Both the position numbers and the translations under genes were made by a program. 64,000 nucleotides of DNA, taken from assembly GCF_000484635.1 (NCBI RefSeq), contig NZ_AXVM01000001.1, positions 496,001-560,000 of the forward strand, written 5' to 3'. Below the pieces are notes generated by a model that was not told where the DNA came from, did not search any database, and was given only the letters and a program-made list of their open reading frames with translations. The DNA comes from Comamonas badia DSM 17552 (lineage in GTDB: Bacteria > Pseudomonadota > Gammaproteobacteria > Burkholderiales > Burkholderiaceae_C). Below, piece by piece: positions 33,751-42,622 of this stretch. The number at the start of each line of letters is the position of its first letter. Position 1 is the first letter of the stretch.

Positions 33751-36324
33751 ATGCACGGCCTGTTTTCGGTGTTCTCCTGGCAAGACCTGCGCCAGCACCC
33801 GTGGCGCAGCCTGGCGGCCGTCACGGCGGTGATGCTGGGCGTGGCGCTGGCGCTCGCGGTGCATCTCATCAACGCCAGCGCACTGGCGGAATTCGCGCAA
33901 GCCACACGCGCAGCCAACGGGCAAAGCGATCTGCAATTGCGCCCGCGCCAGGGCTTGCTGGCGCAAGCGCTGTATGCCCAGGTTGCGCGCAACCCGCTGG
34001 TGGCGCACGCCAATCCGGTCCTTGAAGCGCACCTGAAAGCCTCCACCGCCGACGGCCGTGAAGCCCAGCTGCATCTGGTGGCTGCCGATACCTTGCAACT
34101 GTCCGCCACGGCGCCCGCACTCATGCCACAGCCGTGGCCCACGCAGGACCGCCTTGTGCTGTTTGCGCCGCGCACGGTGTTCCTCAACGCCAGCGCCCGC
34201 CACGCGCTCGGGCTTGCCGACGGCACGGCCACGCTCTCGCTGCAGGCAGGCCTTGCCAACGTGCCAGTGCAGGTGGCCGGCAGTGTCGCCGCAGCCGGCC
34301 CGCCGCTCATGGTGATGGATATCGCCGCCGCACAGGATCTGCTGGGGCAGGATGGCTGGCTCAGCCGCATCGACCTGCAACTGCGCCCCGGTGCGAGCCG
34401 ACAGGCACTGTCCGAGCAGCTCTGGGGCGATAGCGGTGGCGCCAGCCAATTTCTGCTGGCTGAGCCACCGGACAGTGCCACGCAGCTTGGCCAGCTCTCA
34501 CGCGCCTACCGCGTAAACCTGGCTGCACTGGCGTTGGTGGCACTGTTTACCGGGGCCTACCTCGTGTATTCGGTGCTGGCGCTGGCCGTGGCACGTCGCC
34601 AGCCGCAACTGGCGCTGTTGGCGGTACTGGGCGCCACCCCACGTCAACGCCTGCAGCTGGTGCTGGGCGAAGCCGCCTTGCTCGGCTGCGTCGGCAGTCT
34701 GCTCGGAGTCCTGCTGGGCACGCTGCTGGCCAGCGTGGCGCTGCAACTGGCCGGAGGCGACCTGGGCGGGGGCTACTTCGCCGGTGCCACGCGGTTGCAC
34801 TGGAACTCGGCGGCGGCCCTGGCCTACGCGCTGCTGGGGCTGGGCTGCGCCCTGTTGGGCGGCTGGTGGCCGGCACGCGCCGCGCAGCACCTGCCGCCGG
34901 CGCAAACGCTCAAGGGCCTGGGCCTTGCGGCAGAGACCGGCACAGCCACGCTGGCCATCGCGGGCGCCGGGCTGCTGGCAACGGGCGCACTGCTGGCCCT
35001 TGCGCCACCCATCGCCGGCGTGCCGCTGGCTGCCTACCTGTCCGTCGCGCTGCTGCTGATCGGCGGCATCACGCTGCTGCCCTGGCTGATCGCGCTGCTG
35101 CTGCGCGCGGGGCTGCCACTGGCCCGCCACCGCGCGCTGCTGATGCTGGCGCTGGAGCGCGCCCGCCGCACGCGCGGCGCCGCTGCCGCCACCGTGGGCG
35201 GCGTGGTGGCGGCGCTGAGCCTGGCCGTGGCACTCACCGTCATGGTCGCGAGTTTCCGCACCTCGGTGCAGCAATGGCTCAGCGCCATGCTGCCCGCGCC
35301 GCTGTACCTGCGCGCCAGCGGCCAGCCGCGCGGCGACGCAGCCGCCGTATTCAGCGCTGCCTTGGTGCAGCAGGTGCAGCGGCTCCCCGAGGTCGAGCGG
35401 CTGGTGGCGCTGCGCGGCAGCAGCGTCCAGCTGAACGCCGACATGCCAGCCATCGCAGTGCTGGCCCGCCCCATCGGGCCGCAGCCCGAACGCAGCCTGC
35501 CGCTGGTGGGCAGCGCCCTGCCGGTGCCTGCGGGGCGCATGCCGATCTACGTCAGCGAAGCCGTGGCCGACCTGTACGGCGTGCATCCTGGCGACGACTG
35601 GCCCGCATTATCCAAGGCATTTTCCCTTGCAGCCCATACTGGCAAAGCGCAAGCAGCACCTTTTTTCATAGCAGGTGTGTGGCGCGACTATGTCCGGCAA
35701 TCGGGCGCCGTGGCGATGGAGCGCACGGATTTCATCCGCCTGACGGGCGACACCCACGCCAGCGACCTGGCGCTCTGGCCCGCCGCAGGCACCGACCCTG
35801 CAGCCCTGCGCCAGACCATCCTGGCCGCGGTTGCCAGCCAGGGCGCCCAGCCTGATGCCCTGGAATTCAGCAGCACGCAAAGCATCCGCCAGCGCTCGCT
35901 GGCACTGTTCGACCGCAGCTTTGCCGTCACCTACTGGCTGCAGGCGGTGGCGATCGGCATCGGGCTGTTTGGCGTGGCCGCCAGCCTGTCCGCGCAGGTG
36001 CTGGCGCGGCGCAAGGAATTCGGCCTGCTCGCGCATCTGGGCCTCACGCGCCGCCAGATTCTTGGCGTGGTGGCCGGCGAAGGCGCGGCATGGATGACGG
36101 TCGGCGCCGTCGCCGGCACGCTGCTGGGTCTGGCCGTTTCGCTGGTGCTGGTGCGCGTGGTCAACCCGCAGAGTTTTCACTGGAGCATGGATCTGGAGGT
36201 GCCCTGGCTGCGGCTGGGCGCGCTCGCGCTGGTGGTGGCGGCGGCGGGCACCTTCACCGCCCTGCTGGCGGGCCGGGCCGCGGCTGGCAGCGATGCGGTG
36301 CTGGCCGTGAAAGAGGATTGGTGA
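33751..36324 (+). CDS. Fused FtsX-domain ABC permease (AttF/AttG-like)
   Basis: This 857-residue inner-membrane protein has two FtsX-type units: TM near 20-40, a periplasmic MacB-like domain, then three helices about 270-400; a middle helix pair; and again TM near 500, a periplasmic domain and three helices at 760-850. The short cytoplasmic loops ARRQPQLALLAVLGATPRQR and ARRKEFGLLAHLGLTRRQ are the FtsX coupling loops. ATG 33751 precedes HGLFSVFSWQDLRQHPWRSL. The stop overlaps the next ATG by one base. Confidence 0.87.
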   Translation: MHGLFSVFSWQDLRQHPWRSLAAVTAVMLGVALALAVHLINASALAEFAQATRAANGQSDLQLRPRQGLLAQALYAQVARNPLVAHANPVLEAHLKASTADGREAQLHLVAADTLQLSATAPALMPQPWPTQDRLVLFAPRTVFLNASARHALGLADGTATLSLQAGLANVPVQVAGSVAAAGPPLMVMDIAAAQDLLGQDGWLSRIDLQLRPGASRQALSEQLWGDSGGASQFLLAEPPDSATQLGQLSRAYRVNLAALALVALFTGAYLVYSVLALAVARRQPQLALLAVLGATPRQRLQLVLGEAALLGCVGSLLGVLLGTLLASVALQLAGGDLGGGYFAGATRLHWNSAAALAYALLGLGCALLGGWWPARAAQHLPPAQTLKGLGLAAETGTATLAIAGAGLLATGALLALAPPIAGVPLAAYLSVALLLIGGITLLPWLIALLLRAGLPLARHRALLMLALERARRTRGAAAATVGGVVAALSLAVALTVMVASFRTSVQQWLSAMLPAPLYLRASGQPRGDAAAVFSAALVQQVQRLPEVERLVALRGSSVQLNADMPAIAVLARPIGPQPERSLPLVGSALPVPAGRMPIYVSEAVADLYGVHPGDDWPALSKAFSLAAHTGKAQAAPFFIAGVWRDYVRQSGAVAMERTDFIRLTGDTHASDLALWPAAGTDPAALRQTILAAVASQGAQPDALEFSSTQSIRQRSLALFDRSFAVTYWLQAVAIGIGLFGVAASLSAQVLARRKEFGLLAHLGLTRRQILGVVAGEGAAWMTVGAVAGTLLGLAVSLVLVRVVNPQSFHWSMDLEVPWLRLGALALVVAAAGTFTALLAGRAAAGSDAVLAVKEDW

Positions 36325-37427
36325 TGCCCGCGCTCCCCATCCGCCGCCGCTGGCTGCTGGCTGCCGGCCTGGCCACCTGCATTCCCGGCGCCTACGCCCT
36401 GCCGCCGCGTGCCTTGAGCTTCCCGCGCGACCATGGCAGCCACCCGCTGCTTCGCACCGAATGGTGGTACATCACCGGCCAGTTGCGCGCGGCAGGCACG
36501 CTCTGGGGCTTTCAGATCACCTTCTTCCGCTCACGTGTGGACGTGGCACGAAGCCTGCGCTCGGCCTTCGCCGCCAGGCAGCTGCTGTTCGCCCATGCCG
36601 CGCTCACCGACGTGGCCGGAAAACGCCTGCGGCATGACCAGCGCATCGCGCGCGCCGGCTTTGGCGTCGCACAGGCCAGTGAAACCGATACCGATATCCG
36701 TCTGAACGACTGGCGGCTGCAACGCCAGCCCAGCAGCACACCAGGAGACAGCCGCTACACCATCCACGCCCAGGCGCAGGACTTCGCCTTGGCGCTCACG
36801 GCCACCAGCACGCAACCGATCCTGCTGCAGGGCGACCATGGCTTGTCCCGCAAAGGGCCGCTGCCGGAAAACACCAGCTGCTACGCCAGCCAGCCGCAGC
36901 TCGCTCTGTCAGGCCACATCCAGGTGGGCGCAAAGCAACTGCCTGTTCAGACCGGCGCACCGCAAGACAACCGCGCCTGGATGGACCATGAATGGAGCGA
37001 GGCATTGATGCACCCCGACGCCGTCGGCTGGGACTGGATAGGCATCAACCTCACCGACGGCGGCGCACTGACGGCCTTCGTCCTGCGCCGCGCCGATGGC
37101 AGCCCGCTCTGGGCCGGCGGCTCGCTGCGCGCCGGCGCCCATGCGCCGGTCCAGGCGTTCGATCACGACACCGTGCGCTTCACGCCGCTGCGCCACTGGA
37201 CCAGCCCCGCCACGGGCACCCGCTACCCGGTGCAGCAGCAGATGGCCTGCCCAGCCGGGCGTTTCACCATCACCGCGATGGTGGATGACCAGGAGCTGGA
37301 CAGCCGTGCATCGACGGGCGCGATCTATTGGGAGGGCCTGAGCACCCTCACTGACGCGCAAGGGCGAGAAGTGGGGCGTGGCTATCTGGAGCTGACGGGG
37401 TACGCGCAACGCCTGCGGCTGGACTGA
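36324..37427 (+). CDS. Secreted lipocalin-like protein, CrtC/AttH family
   Basis: This 367-residue exported protein has a signal peptide RRRWLLAAGLATCIPGAYA. The mature start, FPRDHGSHPLLRTEWWYITGQL, and later AWMDHEWSEALM plus GWDWIGINLTDGGALTAFVLR are hallmarks of PF07143, a family covering carotenoid 1,2-hydratase CrtC and AttH. With no carotenoid genes nearby and an ABC/FtsX pair upstream, AttH is the better model. It probably acts in the periplasm on an amphipathic or lipid-like client. Confidence 0.85.
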   Translation: MPALPIRRRWLLAAGLATCIPGAYALPPRALSFPRDHGSHPLLRTEWWYITGQLRAAGTLWGFQITFFRSRVDVARSLRSAFAARQLLFAHAALTDVAGKRLRHDQRIARAGFGVAQASETDTDIRLNDWRLQRQPSSTPGDSRYTIHAQAQDFALALTATSTQPILLQGDHGLSRKGPLPENTSCYASQPQLALSGHIQVGAKQLPVQTGAPQDNRAWMDHEWSEALMHPDAVGWDWIGINLTDGGALTAFVLRRADGSPLWAGGSLRAGAHAPVQAFDHDTVRFTPLRHWTSPATGTRYPVQQQMACPAGRFTITAMVDDQELDSRASTGAIYWEGLSTLTDAQGREVGRGYLELTGYAQRLRLD

Positions 37428-37438
37428 GCCGCATCGCC

Positions 37439-38127
37439 TCAACGCGTTTGCGCCATGAAAGTCAGCAACCGTGCCGTTGCGTCTTTCGCGATCGATGGGT
37501 TGAACACATAACCCCTCGATGCCAGGCCGGATTTGTCCCAGCTGCCCTTGAAGGCGCAGCTGCTATAGTTCGCCACCGTGGCGGTAAAACGCCGCTCACT
37601 CCCCGCCAGACAGGCGCTCTGCGGCGACGCCAGCAAGGCCGGGATGAATGCCCCCAGCTGTAACCCACCTGGTAAATGCGTGTCCCATCCACAAACGGCT
37701 TGGCCGCCAGGAGGGCCAGTGCCGCATAGGCATCGGCAATGCCGCCCGAACCGCTCGGCGCCCTGGCTGCGCAATTGTCGAATCCTCTGGGCCCGTAGCT
37801 GTCGATCACCAGCACCACGTGGCCGGCTTCCAGCAGTTCCTGCGCGTGCTGCTTCATGTGGGCGTTCGGCGCCCCCTTGAGGCCTCCGCAGGTGTGCATC
37901 AGCACGACGGCGGGAAATGGCCCCTCGCCCGCGGGTTTGAACACCGTATTGGCAATGTCCGTGAATGCGCCGATCGATTCCCTGACTTCGCCGTTGAATG
38001 CCACCGGCGTCCAGTCGTGGGGCGGCGCAATCTGCGCCTGCAGCTCCTCGGAAAGGGTGCAGGTCAATCCGGCCGCATCGGGATCAATGCGAACCGCCGC
38101 CCGTACCTCGCCGCTGCAGCCATGCAA
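37439..38127 (-). pseudogene. Frameshifted dienelactone hydrolase family gene
   Basis: The N-terminal part (to about 37656) encodes the hydrolase-type VVLMHTCGGLKG, VVLVIDSYGPRGF and IYQVGYSWG nucleophile region. There the frame goes wrong, but the neighbouring frame continues as GAFIPALLASPQSACLAGSE to a stop at 37439. One more G in the run of five (C-run 37651-37655 on the + strand) would join them into about 220 residues. The elbow reads GYSWG, so a Ser nucleophile is present. The start is unclear: no ATG, with TTG at 38127 or 38067, both near the livM stop. It is either a real pseudogene or a homopolymer miscount. Confidence 0.75.
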
Positions 38128-39082
38128 TCAGCTCGCCCATGATGCCGCGGCGGAACAGCAGCACGCAGACGACGAAGATCAGCCCGGTGACCATGGTGAC
38201 CGAACCGCCTATCGTGTTGAACCACTCGACCGATGTCACGTCCGCGAGCCAGGTGCCGAAGTCGCCGATCTTGTTTTCCAGCAACTCGATGACGGTGGCC
38301 CCCACCAGCGGACCGCTCATGGTGCCCATGCCGCCCACGAGCGCCATCAGCACCACGTTGCCGGACATCGTCCAGTGCACGTCAGACAGCGAGGCGAAGC
38401 CCATCACCAGCGTCTTGAGCGAACCGGCCAGGCCGGACAGTGCCGCGGAAATGATGAAAGCGACCAGCTTGAAACGGTCGGTGTCATAGCCCAGCGAGAT
38501 GGCGCGCGGCTCGTTTTCCTTGATGCCCTTGAGCACCTGACCAAACGGCGAGCGGATGGTGCGCATGATGAGCCAGAAGCCCAATGCCACGACGATGAGC
38601 ACGAAGAAGTACATCGTGAGGTCGTCGCGCAGATTGATCAGGCCGAACAGATGGCCGCGCGGCACGCCCTGCAGGCCATCTTCGCCGCCGGTGAACTTGA
38701 GTTGCAGCGCCGCAAAATAGACCATCTGCGCCAATGCCAGCGTGATCATGGTGGCGTAGATGCCCTGGCGGCGAATGGTGAGCGCCCCCATGATCCAGCC
38801 CAGCAGCGCGCCGCACAAGGTGCCGGCAAGCAGCCCCAGCTCGGGCGACAAACCCCACACCTTGACCGCATGGCCGCAGATATAGGCCGACCCGCCGAGA
38901 AAGGCGGCATGGCCAAACGAGAGCAGGCCGGTATAGCCCAGCAGCAGGTTGAACGCCGCGGCGAACAGCGCGAAGCACAGCAGCTTCATCACGAAGACCG
39001 GATAGGCGCCCACGAAAGGCGCGGCGATCAGGCCCAGCAGCAACAGGCCGTAGCCCCAGGGAGCAAATTTCTGGATATTCAT
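38084..39082 (-). CDS. livM: Branched-chain amino-acid-type ABC permease LivM (second operon)
   Basis: This 332-residue permease has LFAAAFNLLLGYTGLLSFGHAAFLGG as the LivM hallmark and TIRSPFGQVLKGIKENEPRA as the coupling loop. The GVPRGHLFGLINL insert and long C-terminal helix are family-normal. It is clearly diverged from the LivM at 1578-2654. It follows livH by 19 bases and overlaps the broken hydrolase gene. Confidence 0.92.
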   Translation of the reverse strand: MNIQKFAPWGYGLLLLGLIAAPFVGAYPVFVMKLLCFALFAAAFNLLLGYTGLLSFGHAAFLGGSAYICGHAVKVWGLSPELGLLAGTLCGALLGWIMGALTIRRQGIYATMITLALAQMVYFAALQLKFTGGEDGLQGVPRGHLFGLINLRDDLTMYFFVLIVVALGFWLIMRTIRSPFGQVLKGIKENEPRAISLGYDTDRFKLVAFIISAALSGLAGSLKTLVMGFASLSDVHWTMSGNVVLMALVGGMGTMSGPLVGATVIELLENKIGDFGTWLADVTSVEWFNTIGGSVTMVTGLIFVVCVLLFRRGIMGELIAWLQRRGTGGGSH

Positions 39083-39101
39083 TGGTAGCAGCCCCAGGGT
39101 C

Positions 39102-39986
39102 TCACTTTTCCTTGCCGAACAGCCCGGCCGGGCGGATCAGCAGCACGATGGCCATGATGACGAACACCACGGTGGACGAGGCCTCGGGGTAGAACACCTT
39201 GGTGAACCCCTCGATCACACCCAGAGCCAAGCCCGTCACGATGGAACCCATGATGGAACCCATGCCGCCGATCACCACCACCGCGAACACCAGAATGATG
39301 AGGTGCTGACCCATCAGTGGCGTGACCTGGTAGACCGGCGCGGCGAGCACGCCGGCAAAAGCGGCGAGTGCCGAGCCGAAGGCAAAGGTCAGCGTGACCA
39401 TCACCGGTACATTGACGCCGAAGGCTTCCACCAGCCGCGGGTTTTCCGTCCCCGCACGCAGATAGGCGCCCAGCTTGGTCTTCTCGATCACGTACCAGGT
39501 GGCGAGGCACACCACGATGGAAGCCACCACCACCCAGGCACGGTAGTTGGGCAACACCATGAAACCCACATCGGTAGCGCCCTGCAGCAGATCGGGCGCG
39601 TCGTAGCCCAGGCCGGAGACGCCGTAGATGGAACGGAACACGCCCTCGATCAGCAGCGTGATGCCGAGCGTGAGCAGCAGGCCGTAGATATGGTCCAGCT
39701 TGTAGATCCAGCGCAGGAACAAGCGCTCCATCACCACGCCAAACGCCCCCACGATCAGTGGCGCCAGCACCAGCATGACCCAGTAGTTGACGTTGAAATA
39801 ATTCATCGCCATCCAGGTGACCATGGCACCCAGCATGAACAACGCGCCATGCGCAAAATTGATCACGTTGAGCAGGCCGAAGATCACGGCCAGGCCGAGA
39901 CTGAGGATGGCGTAGAACGAACCATTGACCAGCCCCACCAGGAGCTGGCTCATCATGGCCGCCATCGAAATACCGAAAATTTCCAT
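39102..39986 (-). CDS. livH: Branched-chain amino-acid-type ABC permease LivH (second operon)
   Basis: This 294-residue permease has LGLAVIFGLLNVINFAHGALFMLGA as the diagnostic first helix and YLRAGTENPRLVEAFGV as the coupling loop. A normal LivH length and about eight helices support full function. It is preceded on the - strand by the substrate-binding gene at 40060 (73-base gap) and followed by livM. Confidence 0.92.
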   Translation of the reverse strand: MEIFGISMAAMMSQLLVGLVNGSFYAILSLGLAVIFGLLNVINFAHGALFMLGAMVTWMAMNYFNVNYWVMLVLAPLIVGAFGVVMERLFLRWIYKLDHIYGLLLTLGITLLIEGVFRSIYGVSGLGYDAPDLLQGATDVGFMVLPNYRAWVVVASIVVCLATWYVIEKTKLGAYLRAGTENPRLVEAFGVNVPVMVTLTFAFGSALAAFAGVLAAPVYQVTPLMGQHLIILVFAVVVIGGMGSIMGSIVTGLALGVIEGFTKVFYPEASSTVVFVIMAIVLLIRPAGLFGKEK

Positions 39987-40059
39987 GGGAAGCAGTGCGC
40001 GGTGGTGGTGAATGGAACCGGGGAGCGCAGCCGCCCCCCGTCAGAACGTCAGCCGCGCA

Positions 40060-41262
40060 TCACTTCCAGAGCGGGCACTTGCCCTCGGCCTTGGTGGTGA
40101 AGACTTCGGCGCCCGGCAGTTGCTTGACGACCTTGTAATAGTCCCAGGCGCCCTTGGATTCCTGCGGCGTCTTGACCTGCACCAGGTACATGTCGTGCTC
40201 ATACAGGCCATCGGGGCGGATCTGGCCGGAAGCGAAGAAGTCCTTCATCTTCATGCCGCGCCAGGTTTCCATCACCTTGTCGGCATCCGTCGTGCCCGCG
40301 GCCTGCACGGCCTTGAGGTAGTTCATCGTGGCGGAATAGTCGGCCGCCTGGATTTCCGTCGGGCGTTTCTTGATCTTGGCCATGTACTTGTCGGCAAAAG
40401 CGCGCGCCTCGGGGTTCATGTCCCAGTACCAGGCGGTCACGAACTGCATGCCCTGCGTGGTCTTGAGGCCCAGGCTGTGGATGTCGCTGAAAAACACCAG
40501 CAGCGGCACCACCTTCATGGTCTTGGAAATGCCGAACTCATTGGCCGCCTTGATGGCGTTGATGGTGTCGCCGCCCGCATTCGCCAGCGCCAGCACCTGT
40601 GCCTTGGAATTCTGCGCCTGCAGCAGGAAGGACGAGAAATCGGTGGCATTCAGCGGATGGCGCACCGTGCCCACCACGCTACCGCCCTTTTCCTTGACCA
40701 CGGCGGCCGCATCGGCCTCCATCGCATGGCCAAAGGCGTAATCGGCCGTCAGGAAGAACCAGCTCTTGCCGCCATTGGCCACCACGGCACCCGCCGAACC
40801 GCGCGACAGGGCCACGGTGTCGTAGGCGTAGTGCACGGCGTAGGGCGAGCATTGCTCGTTGGTCAGCGCCGCGCTGCCTGCGCCGTTGTTGATCATCACG
40901 CGCTTTTTCTCCGCCGACACCTTGGCCAGCGCCAGCGCCGTACCCGAGTTGGTGCCGCTGAAGATCATCGTCAGGCCATCGGTGTCGATCCATTCGCGCG
41001 CCTTGGAAGCGGCCAGGTCAGGCTTGTTCTGGTGGTCAAAACTCATCATCTCGATGGGTTTGCCCAGCACCTTGCCGCCAAAATCATCGATCGCCATCTG
41101 AATGGCGGTCGCCGCATCCTTGCCCTCCAGGTCCGCATACAGGCTGGAGAGATCAGAGATATAGCCGATCTTGACCTTGTCCTGCGCCTGTGCCTGCATG
41201 GCGCCCGCCATGAGGCCGACCGCGCCCAGCGCCACGGCCAATTTCGTGAGTTTGGATTTCAT
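40060..41262 (-). CDS. ABC substrate-binding protein, type 1 periplasmic fold (tandem copy A)
   Basis: This 400-residue periplasmic binding protein has a Sec signal ending MAGAMQAQAQ and mature start DKVKIGYISDLSSLYADLEG. SGTNSGTALALAKVSAEKKR and WFFLTADYAFGHAMEADA are Leu/Ile/Val-binding family blocks, and it ends GKCPLWK. It is a close tandem paralogue of the 41356-42558 product, of identical length. It should feed the LivHMGF proteins of this cluster. The ligand is unknown; related proteins bind amino acids, amides or aromatics. Confidence 0.88.
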   Translation of the reverse strand: MKSKLTKLAVALGAVGLMAGAMQAQAQDKVKIGYISDLSSLYADLEGKDAATAIQMAIDDFGGKVLGKPIEMMSFDHQNKPDLAASKAREWIDTDGLTMIFSGTNSGTALALAKVSAEKKRVMINNGAGSAALTNEQCSPYAVHYAYDTVALSRGSAGAVVANGGKSWFFLTADYAFGHAMEADAAAVVKEKGGSVVGTVRHPLNATDFSSFLLQAQNSKAQVLALANAGGDTINAIKAANEFGISKTMKVVPLLVFFSDIHSLGLKTTQGMQFVTAWYWDMNPEARAFADKYMAKIKKRPTEIQAADYSATMNYLKAVQAAGTTDADKVMETWRGMKMKDFFASGQIRPDGLYEHDMYLVQVKTPQESKGAWDYYKVVKQLPGAEVFTTKAEGKCPLWK

Positions 41263-41313
41263 TGCCTATCTCCTGTCTCTTTTGTTGCACATATCGCCAC
41301 CCGACATCCACAC

Positions 41314-41347
41314 GCCTCTTGCATCGACACTATTCGACGCAAGAGGC
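41314..41347 (-). repeat. Intergenic stem-loop between the two tandem binding-protein genes
   Basis: A perfect 9-bp stem GCCTCTTGC/GCAAGAGGC encloses a 16-base loop that itself holds a TCGA/TCGA pair. It lies nine bases after the copy B stop and about 50 bases before the copy A start, with no T-tract. It probably protects the 3' end of the copy B message or partially terminates transcription, giving unequal amounts of the two proteins. Confidence 0.7.
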
Positions 41348-41355
41348 ATGAAAGA

Positions 41356-42558
41356 TCACTTCCACAAGGCGCACTTGCTCTCCGCCTTGGTGGTCCAGAT
41401 CTGGTCAGCCGGCAGGCGCGATACCACCTTGTAGTAATCCCAGGGCACGGTCGATTCGCTGGGCGACTTGACCTGCATCAGGTACATGTCGTGCGCAAAA
41501 CGGCCGTCCGGGCGGATCACGCCCTTGGCATAGAAATCGTCGATCGGCGTGGACTTGAGCTTGGCCATCACTGCATCCGCGTCCATCGTGCCAGCTGCCT
41601 GCACCGCCTTGAGGTAGTTCATCGTGGCCGAATAGTCCGCCGCCTGGATGTCGGTGGGCATGCGCTTGGTCTTTTCAAAGAATCGCTTGCCGAAGGCGCG
41701 GGTCTTGTCGTTCAGGTTCCAGTCCCAGCTGGTCGTCAGCAGCAGGCCTTCGGTGTTCTTCAGGCCCAGGCTGTGCACGTCGCTGAGGAACACCAGCAGA
41801 CCGGCCAGCTTCATGGTCTTGTTGATGCCGAATTCCTTGGCGGCCTTGATGGCGTTGATGGTGTCGCCCCCGGCATTGGCCAAACCCAGAATCTGCGCCT
41901 TAGAGTTCTGCGCCTGCAGCAGGAAGGAAGAGAAATCCGTGGCGTTCAGCGGATGGCGGACGCTGCCAAGCACCGTGCCGCCGTTTTCCTTGACGACCTT
42001 GGCGGTATCGGCCTCCAGCGCATGGCCAAACGCATAGTCGGCCGTCAGGAAAAACCAGGTCTTGCCACCGTTCTTCACCACCGCGCCGCCCGTGCCCTTG
42101 GCCAGCGCCACGGTGTCGTAGGCATAGTGCACGGTGTACGGCGTGCATTGCTCGTTGGTCAGCGCGGAGGAGCCGGCGCCGTTATCGATGAATACCCGCT
42201 TCTTCTCCTGCGCCACCTTGGCCATGGCCAGCGCGGTGCCGGAGTTGGTGCCGCCGAACAGCAAGGTCACCCCTTCGGTATCCACCCACTCGCGCGACTT
42301 GGTCGCGGCGATGTCCGGCTTGTTCTGGTGGTCGGCGCTGAGCAGCTCAATCGGCTTGCCCAGGACCTTGCCACCGAAATCATCGATGGCCATCTGGATG
42401 GCGAGCGCGCCGTTCTTGCCCTCGACGTCCGCGTACAGGCTGGACATGTCGGTGATGAAACCGATCTTGAGCTTGTCCTGCGCCTGTGCGTGCAGCGCGC
42501 CAAGCCCGAGACAGGCCGTACCAAGGACAACCACGAGGGTCTTGAGTCTGAATTGCAT
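41356..42558 (-). CDS. ABC substrate-binding protein, type 1 periplasmic fold (tandem copy B)
   Basis: This 400-residue paralogue of copy A has signal LKTLVVVLGTACLGLGALHAQAQ and the mature start DKLKIGFITDMSSLYADVEG. The blocks GGTNSGTALAMAKVAQEKKR and WFFLTADYAFGHALEADT align with copy A and it ends SKCALWK. ATG 42558 follows GGAG by seven bases; the open frame reaches 42741, but only this start gives a signal peptide. Differences cluster in loops that often line the ligand cleft (AGLLVFLSDVHS versus VPLLVFFSDIHS), so the ligand set may differ slightly. Confidence 0.88.
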   Translation of the reverse strand: MQFRLKTLVVVLGTACLGLGALHAQAQDKLKIGFITDMSSLYADVEGKNGALAIQMAIDDFGGKVLGKPIELLSADHQNKPDIAATKSREWVDTEGVTLLFGGTNSGTALAMAKVAQEKKRVFIDNGAGSSALTNEQCTPYTVHYAYDTVALAKGTGGAVVKNGGKTWFFLTADYAFGHALEADTAKVVKENGGTVLGSVRHPLNATDFSSFLLQAQNSKAQILGLANAGGDTINAIKAAKEFGINKTMKLAGLLVFLSDVHSLGLKNTEGLLLTTSWDWNLNDKTRAFGKRFFEKTKRMPTDIQAADYSATMNYLKAVQAAGTMDADAVMAKLKSTPIDDFYAKGVIRPDGRFAHDMYLMQVKSPSESTVPWDYYKVVSRLPADQIWTTKAESKCALWK

Positions 42559-42588
42559 GCTTGCTTTCTCCTGAGTGAATGATGAATG

Positions 42589-42619
42589 CCCCGCGGAACC
42601 GCCCGCCAAGGCAGCGGGG
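42589..42619 (-). repeat. GC-rich stem-loop between livF and the binding-protein genes
   Basis: CCCCGC (42589-42594) pairs with GCGGGG (42614-42619) across a 19-base loop, directly after the livF stop. No T-tract follows. It may modulate read-through from livGF into the binding-protein genes. Confidence 0.35.
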
Positions 42620-42622
42620 GAT

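Noticed and set aside
36324-37427. Carotenoid 1,2-hydratase
   Set aside because: Motifs fit PF07143, but there are no carotenoid genes nearby and the ABC/FtsX neighbours fit AttH better.
40012-42582. 856-codon open frame on the + strand opposite the two binding-protein genes
   Set aside because: Its product is rich in His, Gln and Arg with repeated blocks mirroring the tandem genes on the other strand, which have signal peptides and family motifs.
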